Made by a program: the position numbers and the translations under genes. Of a stretch of DNA of 64,000 bases, positions 35,000 to 44,181 are shown piece by piece (position 1 is the first letter of the stretch; every line of letters starts with the position of its first letter). The DNA comes from an uncultured Oscillospiraceae bacterium (lineage in GTDB: Bacteria; Bacillota; Clostridia; Oscillospirales; Oscillospiraceae). The DNA lies in contig CAKUHU010000007.1 in NCBI GenBank assembly GCA_934659425.1, forward strand, positions 17,346 through 81,345. Direction: 5' to 3'. The notes below the pieces were generated by a model. That model was not told the origin of the DNA, made no database searches, and saw only the letters and a list, made by a program, of their open reading frames with translations.

Positions 35000-35647
35000 A
35001 TGAGAAGTCGTTTGGATGAGGATATGGCTCTTCTCAACAAAGAGCTGATCCAGATGGGGGCCCTCTGTGAGGAGGCTATCGCCCTGGCCTCCAAGGCGCT
35101 GGCCGGGGAGCGGGAACTGGCCAAACAGGTCTCCGTCCTGGAGAATGAGACCGACCAGATGGAACGGGATATCGAGACAAGATGCCTCAAGGTCCTCCTC
35201 CGCCAGCAGCCGGTGGCCCGGGATCTGCGGCAGATCTCAGCCGCCCTGAAGATGATCACCGATCTGGAGCGTATCGGTGATCAGGCGGATGACATCGCCG
35301 AGATCATCCTTTCCTTGGACAACCGGAACTGGCTGGATACCGACCCTATCCGCCGCATGGCGGAGATGGCCACCCGAATGGTGACCCAGAGCGTGGATGC
35401 CTATGTACGCCGGGATCTGGAGCTGGCCAAAGAGGTGGAGAAAAGTGATGACCAGGTAGATTCTGCCTTTGATGAGGTGAAAAGGATCCTGATCGAATTG
35501 CTCTCCAAGGCCCCCAGCCAGGGGGAGTATGCCCTGGATCTGCTGATGATCGCCAAATATTTTGAGCGTATCGGCGACCATGCGGTGAATATTGCCCAGT
35601 GGGTCATGTTCTCCATCACGGGGACCCATAACGAGGTGGGAATATGA
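35000..35647 (+). CDS. phoU: Phosphate signalling regulator PhoU
   Basis: The protein consists of two three-helix bundles with the paired signatures TDLERIGDQADDIAEII and KYFERIGDHAVNIAQW. PhoU links the Pst transporter state to the PhoR kinase and binds metal clusters. ATG 35000 follows AGGGAGG; a TTG at 34991 is in frame. It overlaps the response regulator gene by four bases. Confidence 0.93.
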   Translation: MRSRLDEDMALLNKELIQMGALCEEAIALASKALAGERELAKQVSVLENETDQMERDIETRCLKVLLRQQPVARDLRQISAALKMITDLERIGDQADDIAEIILSLDNRNWLDTDPIRRMAEMATRMVTQSVDAYVRRDLELAKEVEKSDDQVDSAFDEVKRILIELLSKAPSQGEYALDLLMIAKYFERIGDHAVNIAQWVMFSITGTHNEVGI

Positions 35648-36318
35648 TTTGGTGCGTGGAGGATGACGGCAGCATCCGGGACATCGAGACCTATGCCCTG
35701 GAGTCCACGGGACTGCCTGCCCGGGGGTTTGCCGATGGCTCTTCGTTCTGGGCGGCGCTGGAGAAGGAACGGCCTGATCTGGTGCTGCTGGACGTGATGC
35801 TCCCCGGCGTGGACGGAGTGACCCTCCTGCGGCGGATGAAAGAGGACCCGACCAAACGGGATATCCCTGTCATCATGGCCACTGCCAAGGGAGCGGAGTA
35901 CGATAAGATCCAAAGCTTGGACTTGGGGGCGGATGACTATTTGGTCAAGCCCTTCGGGATGATGGAGATGGTCTCCCGGGTGAAGGCGGTACTTCGCCGC
36001 TGCGGGCCTAAGCAGGATGCAGGCCTGCTGAAGGCGGAAGGCGTGGAGATGGATGTGAAGGGACACACTGTCACAGTGGATGGCGAGCGGGTTATGCTGA
36101 CGTTTAAGGAGTTCGCCCTGCTGCAGTTGTTATTGTCCCACCCTAATATAGCATTTACCCGTGAGCAGCTTTTAGCGGATGTCTGGAACACGGAATACTC
36201 TGGTGAGACCCGGACAGTGGATATGCATATCCGCACGCTTCGCCAGAAGCTCGGCGATTATGGTGCGATGATCGAAACGGTTCGCAATGTAGGATATCGG
36301 CTGGGGATGAAGCAATGA
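35644..36318 (+). CDS. phoP: PhoB/PhoP-type response regulator
   Basis: The 224-residue OmpR-family regulator has a receiver domain (VEDD near the start, phospho-acceptor in LLDVMLPGVDG, Lys in VKPFG) and a winged-helix DNA-binding domain (TFKEFALLQLLLSHPNIAFTREQLL, then TRTVDMHIRTLRQKL). Its place between phoU and the kinase gene suggests it governs the pst operon through the repeats at 31447-31490. Confidence 0.93.
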   Translation: MIWCVEDDGSIRDIETYALESTGLPARGFADGSSFWAALEKERPDLVLLDVMLPGVDGVTLLRRMKEDPTKRDIPVIMATAKGAEYDKIQSLDLGADDYLVKPFGMMEMVSRVKAVLRRCGPKQDAGLLKAEGVEMDVKGHTVTVDGERVMLTFKEFALLQLLLSHPNIAFTREQLLADVWNTEYSGETRTVDMHIRTLRQKLGDYGAMIETVRNVGYRLGMKQ

Positions 36319-37976
36319 CAAAGAAAATTTTTCGCTCCATTCTTTTGGCGGCGGCGGCCGTGCTGCTGGCCAGCCTTGCCATTATTATGGACTGTCTTTA
36401 CAATCACTATGAGACCGTGCAGGAAAAACAGCTGAGAGATGAGCTGCTCTTTGCGGCCTGCGGCGTGGAGGAGAACGGGGATGAGTACCTAAAAAAATTG
36501 GCGGCCGGCGATAACCGGCTGACCTGGGTGGCGGCGGATGGCACGGTGCTCTTTGATACCCAAGCCTCCGCGGAGAATATGGAGAACCATGCCCAGAGGG
36601 AGGAAATCCAAGCGGCTTTTGAAAAAGGGGAGGGAAGCTCTATCCGCTATTCCGCCACCCTGACGGAAAAGACGCTTTACTACGCAAAGGCGTTGGAGGA
36701 TGGAACTGTGCTGCGGATCTCCATCAGCCAGCTTACATTCCTCGCCTTGGTGCTCGGCATGCTGTATCCCATAGTCGTTGTGGCGGTCCTTGCCATTATT
36801 CTCTCCGCTGTGTTGGCCCACTGGATGGCGAAAAAAATTGTGGAGCCGCTCAATCAGCTTGATCTGGATACGCCGATGGAAAATGACGCCTATGAGGAGC
36901 TGACCCCGCTGCTCAAACGTATTTACCAACAGCACCGTCAGATTTCCGCACAGCTTCGCCAGCTGCAGGAAAAGACGGATGAATTTGACCAAATTACCAA
37001 GAGCATGAGCGAGGGGCTTGTTCTTCTGGACAGCAAGGGCGTTGTGCTCAGCATCAATCCCGCAGCCAAAAAACTTTTTCATGCCGGCCAAATGAGCAAT
37101 GGACAGGATTTCCTGACCATTGACCGCAGCCTGGACATCAATCAGGCCATTCAAACCGCCATGGATGATGGGCACAGTGAGATCCGAGCGGAACGCAATG
37201 GCAGGGAGTATCAGTTTGACATCAGCCGCATTGAGTCGGACGGTGTGGTGATCGGCACAGTGCTGCTGGCCTTTGACGTCACAGAGCAGGAGCTTGCGGA
37301 GCAAAATCGGCGGGAATTTACGGCCAATGTCTCCCATGAATTGAAAACGCCCCTGCAATCTATCATTGGCAGTGCGGAGCTGCTGGAAAACGACCTTGTC
37401 AAAGAGGCGGATGTATCCAGGTTTGTGGGCCATATCCGGGATGAGGCAGCCCGCCTGGTCACGCTGATCGAAGATATCCTCCGCCTGTCTCAGCTTGACG
37501 AGGGGGTGGAGATGCCCCGGGAGGAGACGGACCTCTATGAGACGGCCTGTGATGTGGCGGAAACGCTGCAAGACAGCGCCGCGGCGAAAGGTGTCCAGCT
37601 CTCTGTCACCGGTGAGAGCACGACAATAAATGGTGTGCGCAGGCTCTTGACAGAGATGATCTATAACCTGTGCGACAACGCGATCAAATACAACGTGGAG
37701 GGCGGCTTGGCAGAGATCCGGATTTCCGGAGGGGAACAGGAGGCGGTCGTGACCGTCAAAGATACCGGCATCGGGATTCCGACGGAATATCAATCCAGGG
37801 TATTTGAGCGGTTTTTCCGGGTGGATAAAAGCCACTCGAAGGCCTCCGGGGGAACGGGGCTGGGACTGTCCATTGTAAAGCATGCTGTGCAGTATCATCA
37901 TGGAAAGATCGATTTGCAAAGCGAAGCGGGCAAGGGAACCACCATTTCCGTTGTGCTTCCCAAGGGGGAAAAATAA
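36315..37976 (+). CDS. phoR: PhoR-type sensor histidine kinase
   Basis: The 553-residue kinase has a membrane helix at about residues 7-28, an extracytoplasmic sensor domain to about 140, a second helix, a PAS domain (MSEGLVLLDSKGVVLSINPAA), the HisKA box with FTANVSHELKTPL and an ATPase domain (NLCDNAIKYN, DTGIGIP, GGTGLGLSIVKHA). Domain order equals PhoR of Firmicutes. It is the last gene of the operon, with a terminator at 38042. Confidence 0.93.
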   Translation: MTKKIFRSILLAAAAVLLASLAIIMDCLYNHYETVQEKQLRDELLFAACGVEENGDEYLKKLAAGDNRLTWVAADGTVLFDTQASAENMENHAQREEIQAAFEKGEGSSIRYSATLTEKTLYYAKALEDGTVLRISISQLTFLALVLGMLYPIVVVAVLAIILSAVLAHWMAKKIVEPLNQLDLDTPMENDAYEELTPLLKRIYQQHRQISAQLRQLQEKTDEFDQITKSMSEGLVLLDSKGVVLSINPAAKKLFHAGQMSNGQDFLTIDRSLDINQAIQTAMDDGHSEIRAERNGREYQFDISRIESDGVVIGTVLLAFDVTEQELAEQNRREFTANVSHELKTPLQSIIGSAELLENDLVKEADVSRFVGHIRDEAARLVTLIEDILRLSQLDEGVEMPREETDLYETACDVAETLQDSAAAKGVQLSVTGESTTINGVRRLLTEMIYNLCDNAIKYNVEGGLAEIRISGGEQEAVVTVKDTGIGIPTEYQSRVFERFFRVDKSHSKASGGTGLGLSIVKHAVQYHHGKIDLQSEAGKGTTISVVLPKGEK

Positions 37977-38041
37977 AACATGCTCCCGCTGTCCTTATCG
38001 CCGGGGATTACACTGTGGGAAATGGGCATGTATGATGTGCA

Positions 38042-38074
38042 AAAAGCGCCTGCTGTAAATCAGCGGGCGCTTTT
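38042..38074 (+). terminator. pst-pho operon terminator
   Basis: A 14-bp stem (38042-38055 with 38061-38074) with one T-G pair, A residues before and T residues after. Confidence 0.82.
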
Positions 38075-38181
38075 GTGCTGCTGGCCGAAACTGCCTGCCT
38101 TCCTATGCGGACGTTTTGTATGATCTTCTCGGGTTCCCCAAGGGGAGGAAGGCAATGAGGAGTCGGCGGGCATAGGATGGT

Positions 38182-38716
38182 TTGACTTCCTGGAAAGGAA
38201 TTGTCCGAGAGCTCTGCCGGCTCGATCAGCTGATGGCGCAGTATGGACTGACAGGACTCAGCCTGGAGGCTATCCTTCTCAGGAAGCTGGATCTCCTGGC
38301 GCTCCAGGAGATGGAAATAAAAAGCGCGGCTGGGAGCGTTTATAACCAGCGTCTCTATTTTGGCGGTCTATATAGTCCGGTTTCCCGACTGCCGGACGAC
38401 TGCCTGACTCAAAAGATTGAGGAGACCTATGGCTCACCGGAGCGGTTCAAACGGCTTTTAACAGAGACGGCGGATGCCTTGATAGGAGCCTGGCTGGGTT
38501 TGGCTTATCCAAGCGGGCGGCGCACTGCATATCGCCATCACCAGGAACCATAGAGTGGTCAGTCTAAACGCAGTACAGCCGATCTTTGTTATCGACCTTT
38601 GGAAATATGCCTATTTCCCCGTGCACGGTTTTGACAGAAAAGCCTACCTTGACACATGGTTCGACATCGTGAACCGAGAGAAAGCGGACCAGCGATTTCA
38701 AAGTTTAGCCCAGTGA
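38182..38716 (+). pseudogene. Fe/Mn superoxide dismutase-like gene, frameshifted, ligands lost
   Basis: The first frame reads EMEIKSAAGSVYNQRLYFGGL and IEETYGSPERFKRLL, a SOD-like C-terminal domain start. Near 38520 it shifts to another frame that continues ALHIAITRNHRVVSLN, FVIDLWKYAYFPV and YLDTWFDIVNREKAD to a stop at 38716. SODs have DVWEHAYY at that place; here the metal His is Tyr, and the N-terminal His ligands are also absent. So even the unshifted ancestor was probably not a dismutase. Confidence 0.7.
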
Positions 38717-38748
38717 GGGGAGGGGCACCCGTTTTTGCAAAAAACCTC

Positions 38749-38777
38749 TTGCGTTTGGGGGAAAAGTGTGCTAACAT
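38749..38777 (+). promoter_or_regulatory. tRNA-Gly promoter, extended -10
   Basis: TTGCGT (38749-38754), 17 bases, TAACAT (38772-38777) preceded by TGC. Confidence 0.72.
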
Positions 38778-38806
38778 ATAAAAGCTTTCCTATGAACAGA
38801 GAATCT

Positions 38807-38880
38807 GCAGGTGTAGTTCAATGGTAGAATGTCAGCTTCCCAAGCTGAACACGGGGGTTCGATTCCCCTCACCTGCTCCA
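38807..38880 (+). tRNA. tRNA-Gly (anticodon CCC)
   Basis: Acceptor GCAGGTG pairs with CACCTGC, the anticodon stem TCAGC/GCTGA encloses TTCCCAA, the T loop is TTCGATT and CCA is encoded. The anticodon CCC reads GGG. Confidence 0.95.
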
Positions 38881-38881
38881 C

Positions 38882-38918
38882 GTCGCTGCGGATGATATAT
38901 CGTCCGCAGCGACTTTTT
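38882..38918 (+). terminator. tRNA-Gly terminator
   Basis: An 11-bp stem (38882-38892 with 38903-38913) and five T residues, two bases after the tRNA. Confidence 0.88.
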
Positions 38919-38955
38919 ATCAAAAAGTTGTCGAGTATTCTTTCTGAGATAAGCT

Positions 38956-38988
38956 GACAGGCCGCCTATTGGCGGCCTGTCTTTATTT
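38956..38988 (+). terminator. Second terminator-like hairpin
   Basis: An 11-bp stem (38956-38966 with 38971-38981) and a TTTATTT tail, between the tRNA-Gly terminator and the toxin gene; it isolates the toxin from tRNA read-through. Confidence 0.7.
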
Positions 38989-39092
38989 ATCCCCCCATTG
39001 CAGCTATGGTGTATCCGAACGCCCAATTCGACACTGCGTTCTCTCCAAGAGCAGACAGGCAGCATGCATATAGTGTTCAAAGGAGGAGATCT

Positions 39093-39641
39093 ATGTATCG
39101 GAAACAATGGACAGTCCCTGTGCGGATCCTGAAATCGGACACTCTGGGGTGGGTCAGGTGGGTACATCAGACGCAGGGGAAGACACACTGTGAAGAATGT
39201 CTCATGTTAGACGGGTGCTTGTTTTTAAGTGGTAAGACGCCGCCCTGGCCGCACCACCCCAATTGCCACTGCATCTTGGAGCCAATCGACTACATCGTGG
39301 TCCTCACAAGTGCAACAGCACATAGTGATTACAGTAAATTTGACCCCTATTTATTTGATCCGGAAAATTTTTATCAGCACGGAAAGAATCGGGCTTTTGA
39401 AAGCTGGGGCTATTCTATTTCGGATTCCCTTTGGCTGAAAAATGAAATAGAGAGGCAGGCACTTGAAAAATATCTTGCTGGAGACTATATTTTAGGAAAG
39501 CTTGATAAAGATGGTCAACGGATCAGTATCCGCGTTACCATTCCAAGAAATAACAGAATAGGGGATGTATCCTTTATTACAGGCTGGATGGTCTACCCCA
39601 ATGGTCAGATTAGGCTTACAACACCATATGGAGGAAAATAA
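39093..39641 (+). CDS. MuF-like module fused to a DUF6883-like toxin candidate
   Basis: The 182-residue protein begins MYRK, as the toxin at 24597 begins MYKA, and carries the same module: a Trp-rich start (GWVRWVHQT), C33xxC36, DG, then HHPNCHC (H55, C58, C60). The linker (LTSATAHSDYSKFDPYLF) also resembles that of the first toxin. The C-terminal part from about residue 85 is unrelated to barnase. Segments ALEKYLAGDYILGKLDKDG, RISIRVTIP and FITGWMVYPNGQIRLTTPYG resemble what I recall as DUF6883, a domain found in polymorphic toxins. AAAGGAGGAG precedes ATG 39093. The activity is not known. Confidence 0.78.
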   Translation: MYRKQWTVPVRILKSDTLGWVRWVHQTQGKTHCEECLMLDGCLFLSGKTPPWPHHPNCHCILEPIDYIVVLTSATAHSDYSKFDPYLFDPENFYQHGKNRAFESWGYSISDSLWLKNEIERQALEKYLAGDYILGKLDKDGQRISIRVTIPRNNRIGDVSFITGWMVYPNGQIRLTTPYGGK

Positions 39642-39643
39642 AA

Positions 39644-39970
39644 ATGAAAATGATGGATTGCGTTGAAGTACTCGTGGAAAAAGAAACCTATGCGAAAGAG
39701 GGCGTCCACAAGGGGATGCAGGGATGGATCTGCTTGGAACAACGTGTAGAAGGCTACTGGCTGGTCGATTTCCCACAATACGGAGAGAAAGATGATATTG
39801 CTATGATTAGCATCAGAGAGGAAGACCTTATGATGCTGCCCCATGGGATGGACACCCGGGTAAATGAGCGGATTAAGGCGCAGTTTGATGCCATAGAGCA
39901 GGCAGACAAAGCGGAAAAAGACAGCGATACTGGCAGCCTGTCCGAAAATATTTCAGACTACCTGATCTGA
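39644..39970 (+). CDS. Probable immunity protein with the shared ISDYLI tail
   Basis: This acidic 108-residue protein starts two bases after the toxin stop. The core (VEVLVEKETYAKEGVHKGMQG, then GYWLVDFPQYG) resembles DUF4926-like SH3-barrel immunity proteins as I remember them. It has no visible similarity to barstar. Yet after a charged linker it ends SENISDYLI, almost the tail of the barstar at 25196 (EDISDYII). Immunity function is inferred from position. Confidence 0.75.
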   Translation: MKMMDCVEVLVEKETYAKEGVHKGMQGWICLEQRVEGYWLVDFPQYGEKDDIAMISIREEDLMMLPHGMDTRVNERIKAQFDAIEQADKAEKDSDTGSLSENISDYLI

Positions 39971-39998
39971 AAGCTTTCATTTGCCGCCCATCAAAATG

Positions 39999-40049
39999 TT
40001 TGCCCTCTCCAAATCGCCGCAAGCGACATGTCGCTTGCGGCGATTTTTT
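39999..40049 (+). terminator. tRNA-Gly-tail-like sequence plus terminator
   Basis: The 13 bases ending in CTCTCCA at 40011 resemble a tRNA-Gly 3' end. They directly precede a 34-bp perfect palindrome (40012-40028 with 40029-40045) and a T run. The arrangement mirrors tRNA-Gly with its terminator 1.1 kb upstream. The terminator is certain, the tRNA likeness is weak. Confidence 0.7.
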
Positions 40050-40085
40050 ATATTCCAATTGCGGGGCAGTGCGGAGGCTTTTTGT

Positions 40086-42548
40086 TCACTCTGCAGGCAG
40101 TGCGGCGGACGAAGGAAGAAGGACGATCTGCCCCTGGTGAGCTGTCACAGTCAGGGTACATCCGGAGGAGAGTGCGCCGGATAGAAGCAGCTCAGCGGCC
40201 GGGTCTTCCACTTGGGAGCGAATGACACGGCGGAGAGGACGGGCGCCGTAGTCCGGGTCGAAGCCGGAGCGGGTCAGGAGCTCTTCCGCCTGGCCTGTTA
40301 CGCTCAAGCCTACTCCTAAGGAGGTTAAGCGCTGGGCCAGGGAGGAGAGCATTTGGCGAGTGATGGCGGTGAGCTCAGATGTCCCCAGCTGGCAAAAGAC
40401 GATGGTCTCATCCAGACGGTTTAAAAATTCAGGGCGGAAGGTGCGGCGGACATCTGCCATGACGGCCTGTTCCACCTCCGCCCTGGGCCGCAGGCCATTT
40501 TCCTGTGAGAGGGAAGAGAAGCCTAATTTTCCTTTGGATGTGATCTGGCGGGCGCCTACGTTGGATGTGAGAATGAGCACACAGTTGCGAAAGTCCGCTT
40601 TTCGCCCCTGGGCGTCGGTGACTTGGCCGTCCTCCAATGCCTGCAGGAGGATATTCCATACGTCCTCATGGGCCTTTTCGATTTCGTCAAAAAGGACGAC
40701 AGAATAGGGTTTACGCCTTACTGCCTCGGTGAGCTGCCCGCCCTCTTCATGCCCTACATAGCCGGGAGGGGAGCCCAGGAGCCGGGAGACGGTGTGCTGC
40801 TCCATATACTCAGACATATCAAAGCGGATCAGCGCCTCTTCGCTGCCAAAAAGGGCCTCTGCCAGGGCTTTGCACAGTTCAGTCTTGCCCACTCCGGTGG
40901 GACCCAGGAAGAGAAAGGACCCCACGGGACGGCCCGGTTCCTTGAGACCCACCCGGCCCCGGCGGACCGCTTTGGCCACAGCGGCCACCGCCTTATCCTG
41001 CCCCACCACCCGGCTGTGCAGGGTGTCCTCCAGGGCCAGGAGCCGGTCGCTCTCGGACCGGGTCAAGGAGGTCACAGGGATTCCGGTCCAGCCGGATACG
41101 ACGCAGGCCACATCCTGTTCTGTGACGGAGCGGGAAGAACGCTCTTGGAGAAGAACGGCTTTTTCCCGCTCCAAGTTGTGGCGAAAGTCTCTCTCTGCGT
41201 CCCGGTACATGGCGGCCTTTTCAAAATTTTGCCCTCGAATGGCTGCTTCCTTCCGCTGGCGGGCATCGGTGATCTTCCTCTCCAGCTCTTTGAGCGCGGG
41301 GGGAAGCTCTATGCCCGCCAGGCGGGCCCGGCTGGCGGCCTCATCCATCAGATCTACCGCCTTGTCGGGAAGCCGCCGGTCGGGCAGATAACGAATGGAG
41401 AGAGCAACGGCGGCGGAGAGGGCAGCATCGGTGATGGTGAGCCGGTGGTGCTGCTCATACCGGGGCCGGAGTCCCTGGAGAATGGCCTCGGTGTCTGGCG
41501 CTGTAGGCTCGGAGATGGTGACAGGCTGGAATCGCCGCTCCAGCGCGGCGTCTTTTTCGATATATTTCCGATATTCCTCGGTGGTGGTGGCGCCGATCAC
41601 TTGGAGGTCGCCCCGGCCCAAGGCGGGCTTGAGAATATTGGCGGCGTCGATAGCCCCCTCGGCGCTGCCGGCTCCCACGATGGTGTGGAGTTCATCTAAA
41701 AACAGGATCACATCCCCCGCCCGCCGGACCTCGGTAAGGATATTCTTGACCCGCTCTTCAAATTCTCCCCGGTATTTGGTGCCGGCCACCATGGAGGACA
41801 GATCCAAGGACACCAAACGCTTCGAGACCAAGTCGTCGGGCACTTGATGATCGGCAATGGCTAAGGCCAGGGCCTCGGCTACCGCTGTCTTGCCCACACC
41901 GGGTTCCCCGATGAGAGCGGGATTGTTTTTCCGGCGGCGGGCCAGAATCTCAATGACACGCCGGACCTCCTTTTCCCGGCCAATGACGGGATCCAGCTTT
42001 CCGGCAGCGGCCAAGGCGGTCAGATCCCTGGAAAACTGGTCCAAAAGCTTGGTGGGGGAGCCGGGCCGTTCCTCGCGCTCCGGCCGGCGGCGCTCCAAGG
42101 GACGGGGATCGGATACGCCGAAGGAGGAGCTGACGTCTCCCAACAGCCGCCGGGGATCTTTTCCGGCGGCGAGGATGACCCGGCCGGCGGCACTGTCGTT
42201 CAAGCGGAGGAGGCCGGTGAGCAGGTGTCCGGTATCTGCGCGGGAAGCTTGGCACCGGCGGGCCTCCGTCAAAGCCAGCTCCAAGCATTCCAAACAACGG
42301 GGAGTGAGCCCTTGAGAGGGGAGTCCTCCCGCCGCCCCCAATCCAATGAGCCGCACCAGGGTCCCCCGCAGAACTTCTGCGGACAATCCGGCGGCGGCCA
42401 GGGCCTTGGCACCGGGGCCCCGTCCCTCCCGAGCGATCCCCAGGAGCAGATGCTCAGTACCTACATAACTGTGGCCCAGTTCCGCAGAACTTTCCTGGGC
42501 CAGGCGGAGTGCGGTCTCGGCTCCCGCAGTGAATTCAATAGCGCTCAA
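40086..42548 (-). CDS. clpC: ClpC-type AAA+ unfoldase
   Basis: The 820-residue ATPase has the N-terminal Clp repeat domain ([14 protein letters not shown]), AAA-1 with GEPGVGKT and [13 protein letters not shown], a middle domain with a UVR-like helix pair, and AAA-2 with [16 protein letters not shown] and [20 protein letters not shown]. ClpC with ClpP degrades regulators and damaged proteins. The usual neighbours ctsR, mcsA and mcsB are missing. The start is TTG with GAGAGGAGAG upstream. The region before it may encode a small peptide (see 42535). Confidence 0.93.
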   Translation of the reverse strand: MSAIEFTAGAETALRLAQESSAELGHSYVGTEHLLLGIAREGRGPGAKALAAAGLSAEVLRGTLVRLIGLGAAGGLPSQGLTPRCLECLELALTEARRCQASRADTGHLLTGLLRLNDSAAGRVILAAGKDPRRLLGDVSSSFGVSDPRPLERRRPEREERPGSPTKLLDQFSRDLTALAAAGKLDPVIGREKEVRRVIEILARRRKNNPALIGEPGVGKTAVAEALALAIADHQVPDDLVSKRLVSLDLSSMVAGTKYRGEFEERVKNILTEVRRAGDVILFLDELHTIVGAGSAEGAIDAANILKPALGRGDLQVIGATTTEEYRKYIEKDAALERRFQPVTISEPTAPDTEAILQGLRPRYEQHHRLTITDAALSAAVALSIRYLPDRRLPDKAVDLMDEAASRARLAGIELPPALKELERKITDARQRKEAAIRGQNFEKAAMYRDAERDFRHNLEREKAVLLQERSSRSVTEQDVACVVSGWTGIPVTSLTRSESDRLLALEDTLHSRVVGQDKAVAAVAKAVRRGRVGLKEPGRPVGSFLFLGPTGVGKTELCKALAEALFGSEEALIRFDMSEYMEQHTVSRLLGSPPGYVGHEEGGQLTEAVRRKPYSVVLFDEIEKAHEDVWNILLQALEDGQVTDAQGRKADFRNCVLILTSNVGARQITSKGKLGFSSLSQENGLRPRAEVEQAVMADVRRTFRPEFLNRLDETIVFCQLGTSELTAITRQMLSSLAQRLTSLGVGLSVTGQAEELLTRSGFDPDYGARPLRRVIRSQVEDPAAELLLSGALSSGCTLTVTAHQGQIVLLPSSAALPAE

Positions 42549-42699
42549 TAGGATCTCTCCTCTCGGGGGCGGTCGTTTTTTTCGGAGAGGAGAGATCTCG
42601 GTGAGAATGGGTGGCGCTCTTCTCTCTGCCCTCCAGTTCGGGAGTCAGGCTTCCAGATGCTTCCGTTCGGAAAATGCCTGCAGGTCGTGCCATATCCAT
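42535..42699 (-). CDS. Possible 54-residue leader peptide before clpC
   Basis: The frame MDMARPAGIFRTEAS... ends IERY at a TGA that overlaps the clpC start. A good AAAGGAGCGG site precedes the ATG. The sequence is polar and not recognised. The overlap with clpC suggests translational coupling if it is real; the region could also simply be untranslated. Confidence 0.3.
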   Translation of the reverse strand: MDMARPAGIFRTEASGSLTPELEGREKSATHSHRDLSSPKKTTAPERRDPIERY

Positions 42700-42772
42700 C
42701 CGCTCCTTTCATTTTTTCCAAAACAGCTTTCCACTGCCGTAAAAATATACCCAAAGTTGACGCAATTTAGCA

Positions 42773-42800
42773 TTGAAATTTGCGGATCATGTGTTATAAT
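42773..42800 (+). promoter_or_regulatory. Ferredoxin promoter
   Basis: TTGAAA (42773-42778), 16 bases, TATAAT (42795-42800) with TGT directly before it. Confidence 0.82.
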
Positions 42801-42834
42801 AGTTTTACATTCAAGTGACTTGGAGGTGTAACCA

Positions 42835-43005
42835 ATGGCTTATGTGATTAGCGATGCTTGTGTCAGCTGCGGCTCCTGCGCCGATGCTTGCCCTGTTTCT
42901 GCAATTTCTCAGGGCGACACTCAATATGTGATCGACGCGGGTACCTGCATCGAGTGCGGCAGCTGTGCCGGAACCTGCCCCACCGGTGCCATCTCTCAGG
43001 GCTAA
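42835..43005 (+). CDS. 2[4Fe-4S] ferredoxin
   Basis: This 56-residue protein has two classical cluster motifs, CVSCGSCADACP and CIECGSCAGTCP, each followed by GAIS or AIS. It is the standard clostridial low-potential electron carrier, used by hydrogenases and oxidoreductases. TTGGAGGTG precedes the ATG. It is flanked by its own promoter and terminator, so it is monocistronic and probably strongly expressed. Confidence 0.96.
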   Translation: MAYVISDACVSCGSCADACPVSAISQGDTQYVIDAGTCIECGSCAGTCPTGAISQG

Positions 43006-43016
43006 GGGTCTACACA

Positions 43017-43060
43017 AAAACAGAGGCGCTGCCCAATGGGCGGCGCCTCTGTTTTTATTT
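43017..43060. terminator. Terminator between ferredoxin and SDR genes
   Basis: An 18-bp stem around AAT (43017-43034 with 43038-43055), with A residues before and T residues after; it can serve both convergent genes. Confidence 0.85.
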
Positions 43061-43096
43061 TCTCCGGGGGGAAATGTTGAGAAGCGGGAGAATAAA

Positions 43097-43861
43097 TTAC
43101 AGCGTGCTTCCGAAATCGCTGACGATGGTCTGGCCAGTGATGGCCCGAGACTCGTCGCTGGCCAGGAAGAGGATGATGTTGGCGACATCGGCGGGCATAC
43201 AGGGCTGAACTTTCAAATCACTGTGCTTGGCCATAACACCGAACATATCAGGGTCCATATTGGAGGGTTTCATATTTGCCACCATGGGGGTGACGATGGT
43301 GCCGGGGCATACGGCATTGCAGCGGATACCGGTTCCCGCGAAGCGGAGGGCGGTATGGCGGGTAACGCCGATGACGGCGGATTTGGAGGCCACATAGGCG
43401 GCGCCTCCGCAGCCTATGACACCAGCGACAGAGGCCACATTGACAATAGAGCCCTGACCGGTCTTGGCCATCTCGGCGGAGACCTCCCGCATGCAATACA
43501 TTGTGCCCTTGGTGTTGGTGCCGATGATGCGATCCAAATCGGCATCCTCCACCCGGTCAATGGGCTTCAGCCCCTCTTCCAGGACACCGGCGTTGTTGAC
43601 CAGGATGTCCACCCGCCCAAAGGCCTCCAGCGCCTTTGCCAGCAAATTTTTTGTATCCTCGTGCTTGGAGATGTCGGCTACGACGGGCAGGACTTCACCC
43701 CCTGCCGCGCGGATCTGGGCGGCGATCTCCTCCAATTGAGCCTGGCGGCGGGCACTGATGACTACCTTGGCGCCCTCCTGGGCGAACAGAGTGGCTGTGG
43801 CGGCTCCCACGCCGGAGTTGCCGCCGGTGATGATAGCGACTTTTCCCTGCAGACGGTTCAT
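43097..43861 (-). CDS. Short-chain dehydrogenase/reductase
   Basis: The 254-residue classical SDR has the TGGNSGVGAATATLFAQEG nucleotide motif, NNAGV, catalytic Ser in the SIVNVASVAGVIG segment and YVASKSAV (Tyr and Lys). It resembles FabG-like 3-oxoacyl-ACP reductases, but being alone and not in a fab cluster it may reduce another substrate. ATG 43861 follows AAAGGAG; the longer frame upstream has no ribosome site. Confidence 0.88.
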   Translation of the reverse strand: MNRLQGKVAIITGGNSGVGAATATLFAQEGAKVVISARRQAQLEEIAAQIRAAGGEVLPVVADISKHEDTKNLLAKALEAFGRVDILVNNAGVLEEGLKPIDRVEDADLDRIIGTNTKGTMYCMREVSAEMAKTGQGSIVNVASVAGVIGCGGAAYVASKSAVIGVTRHTALRFAGTGIRCNAVCPGTIVTPMVANMKPSNMDPDMFGVMAKHSDLKVQPCMPADVANIILFLASDESRAITGQTIVSDFGSTL

Positions 43862-44104
43862 AAATGATTTCTCCTTTGCGTAATATTTGCTTTTGCCTCC
43901 CTTGATTGTAGAATCGGAATGGCATAAAAGCAACAATAAAAATAGAAAAGATCAACAGATTTCCAGCGGTTCCTTCATTTGTTTTCCCGTTGATGAGGAG
44001 AGCCTACGCCCAACGGGGAAATAAAACATGGAAGAGAGCTTCTGGATGAGTTTGCCCGTGTGCGGAAAGGCGGTTTTGATATAGAGCGGCATCTCGCGGA
44101 AGGT

Positions 44105-44151
44105 AAAGTGAATATTACAATAGATATTCACTTTATAATGAATATTATTCA
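44105..44151 (+). promoter_or_regulatory. argG: ARG-box-like operators upstream of argG
   Basis: An inverted repeat (AAAGTGAATAT at 44105-44115 with ATATTCACTTT at 44124-44134) is followed by TGAATATTATTCA at 44139-44151. TGAAT...ATTCA arms are those of ArgR sites. The remaining part of 43862-44104 shows no gene. Confidence 0.6.
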
Positions 44152-44181
44152 ATGCTACAGCAAAATAACCGAGAAAAAATG

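Noticed and set aside
36489..37919. A 476-codon open frame on the minus strand.
   Set aside because: It lies fully antisense to the well-supported phoR kinase gene.
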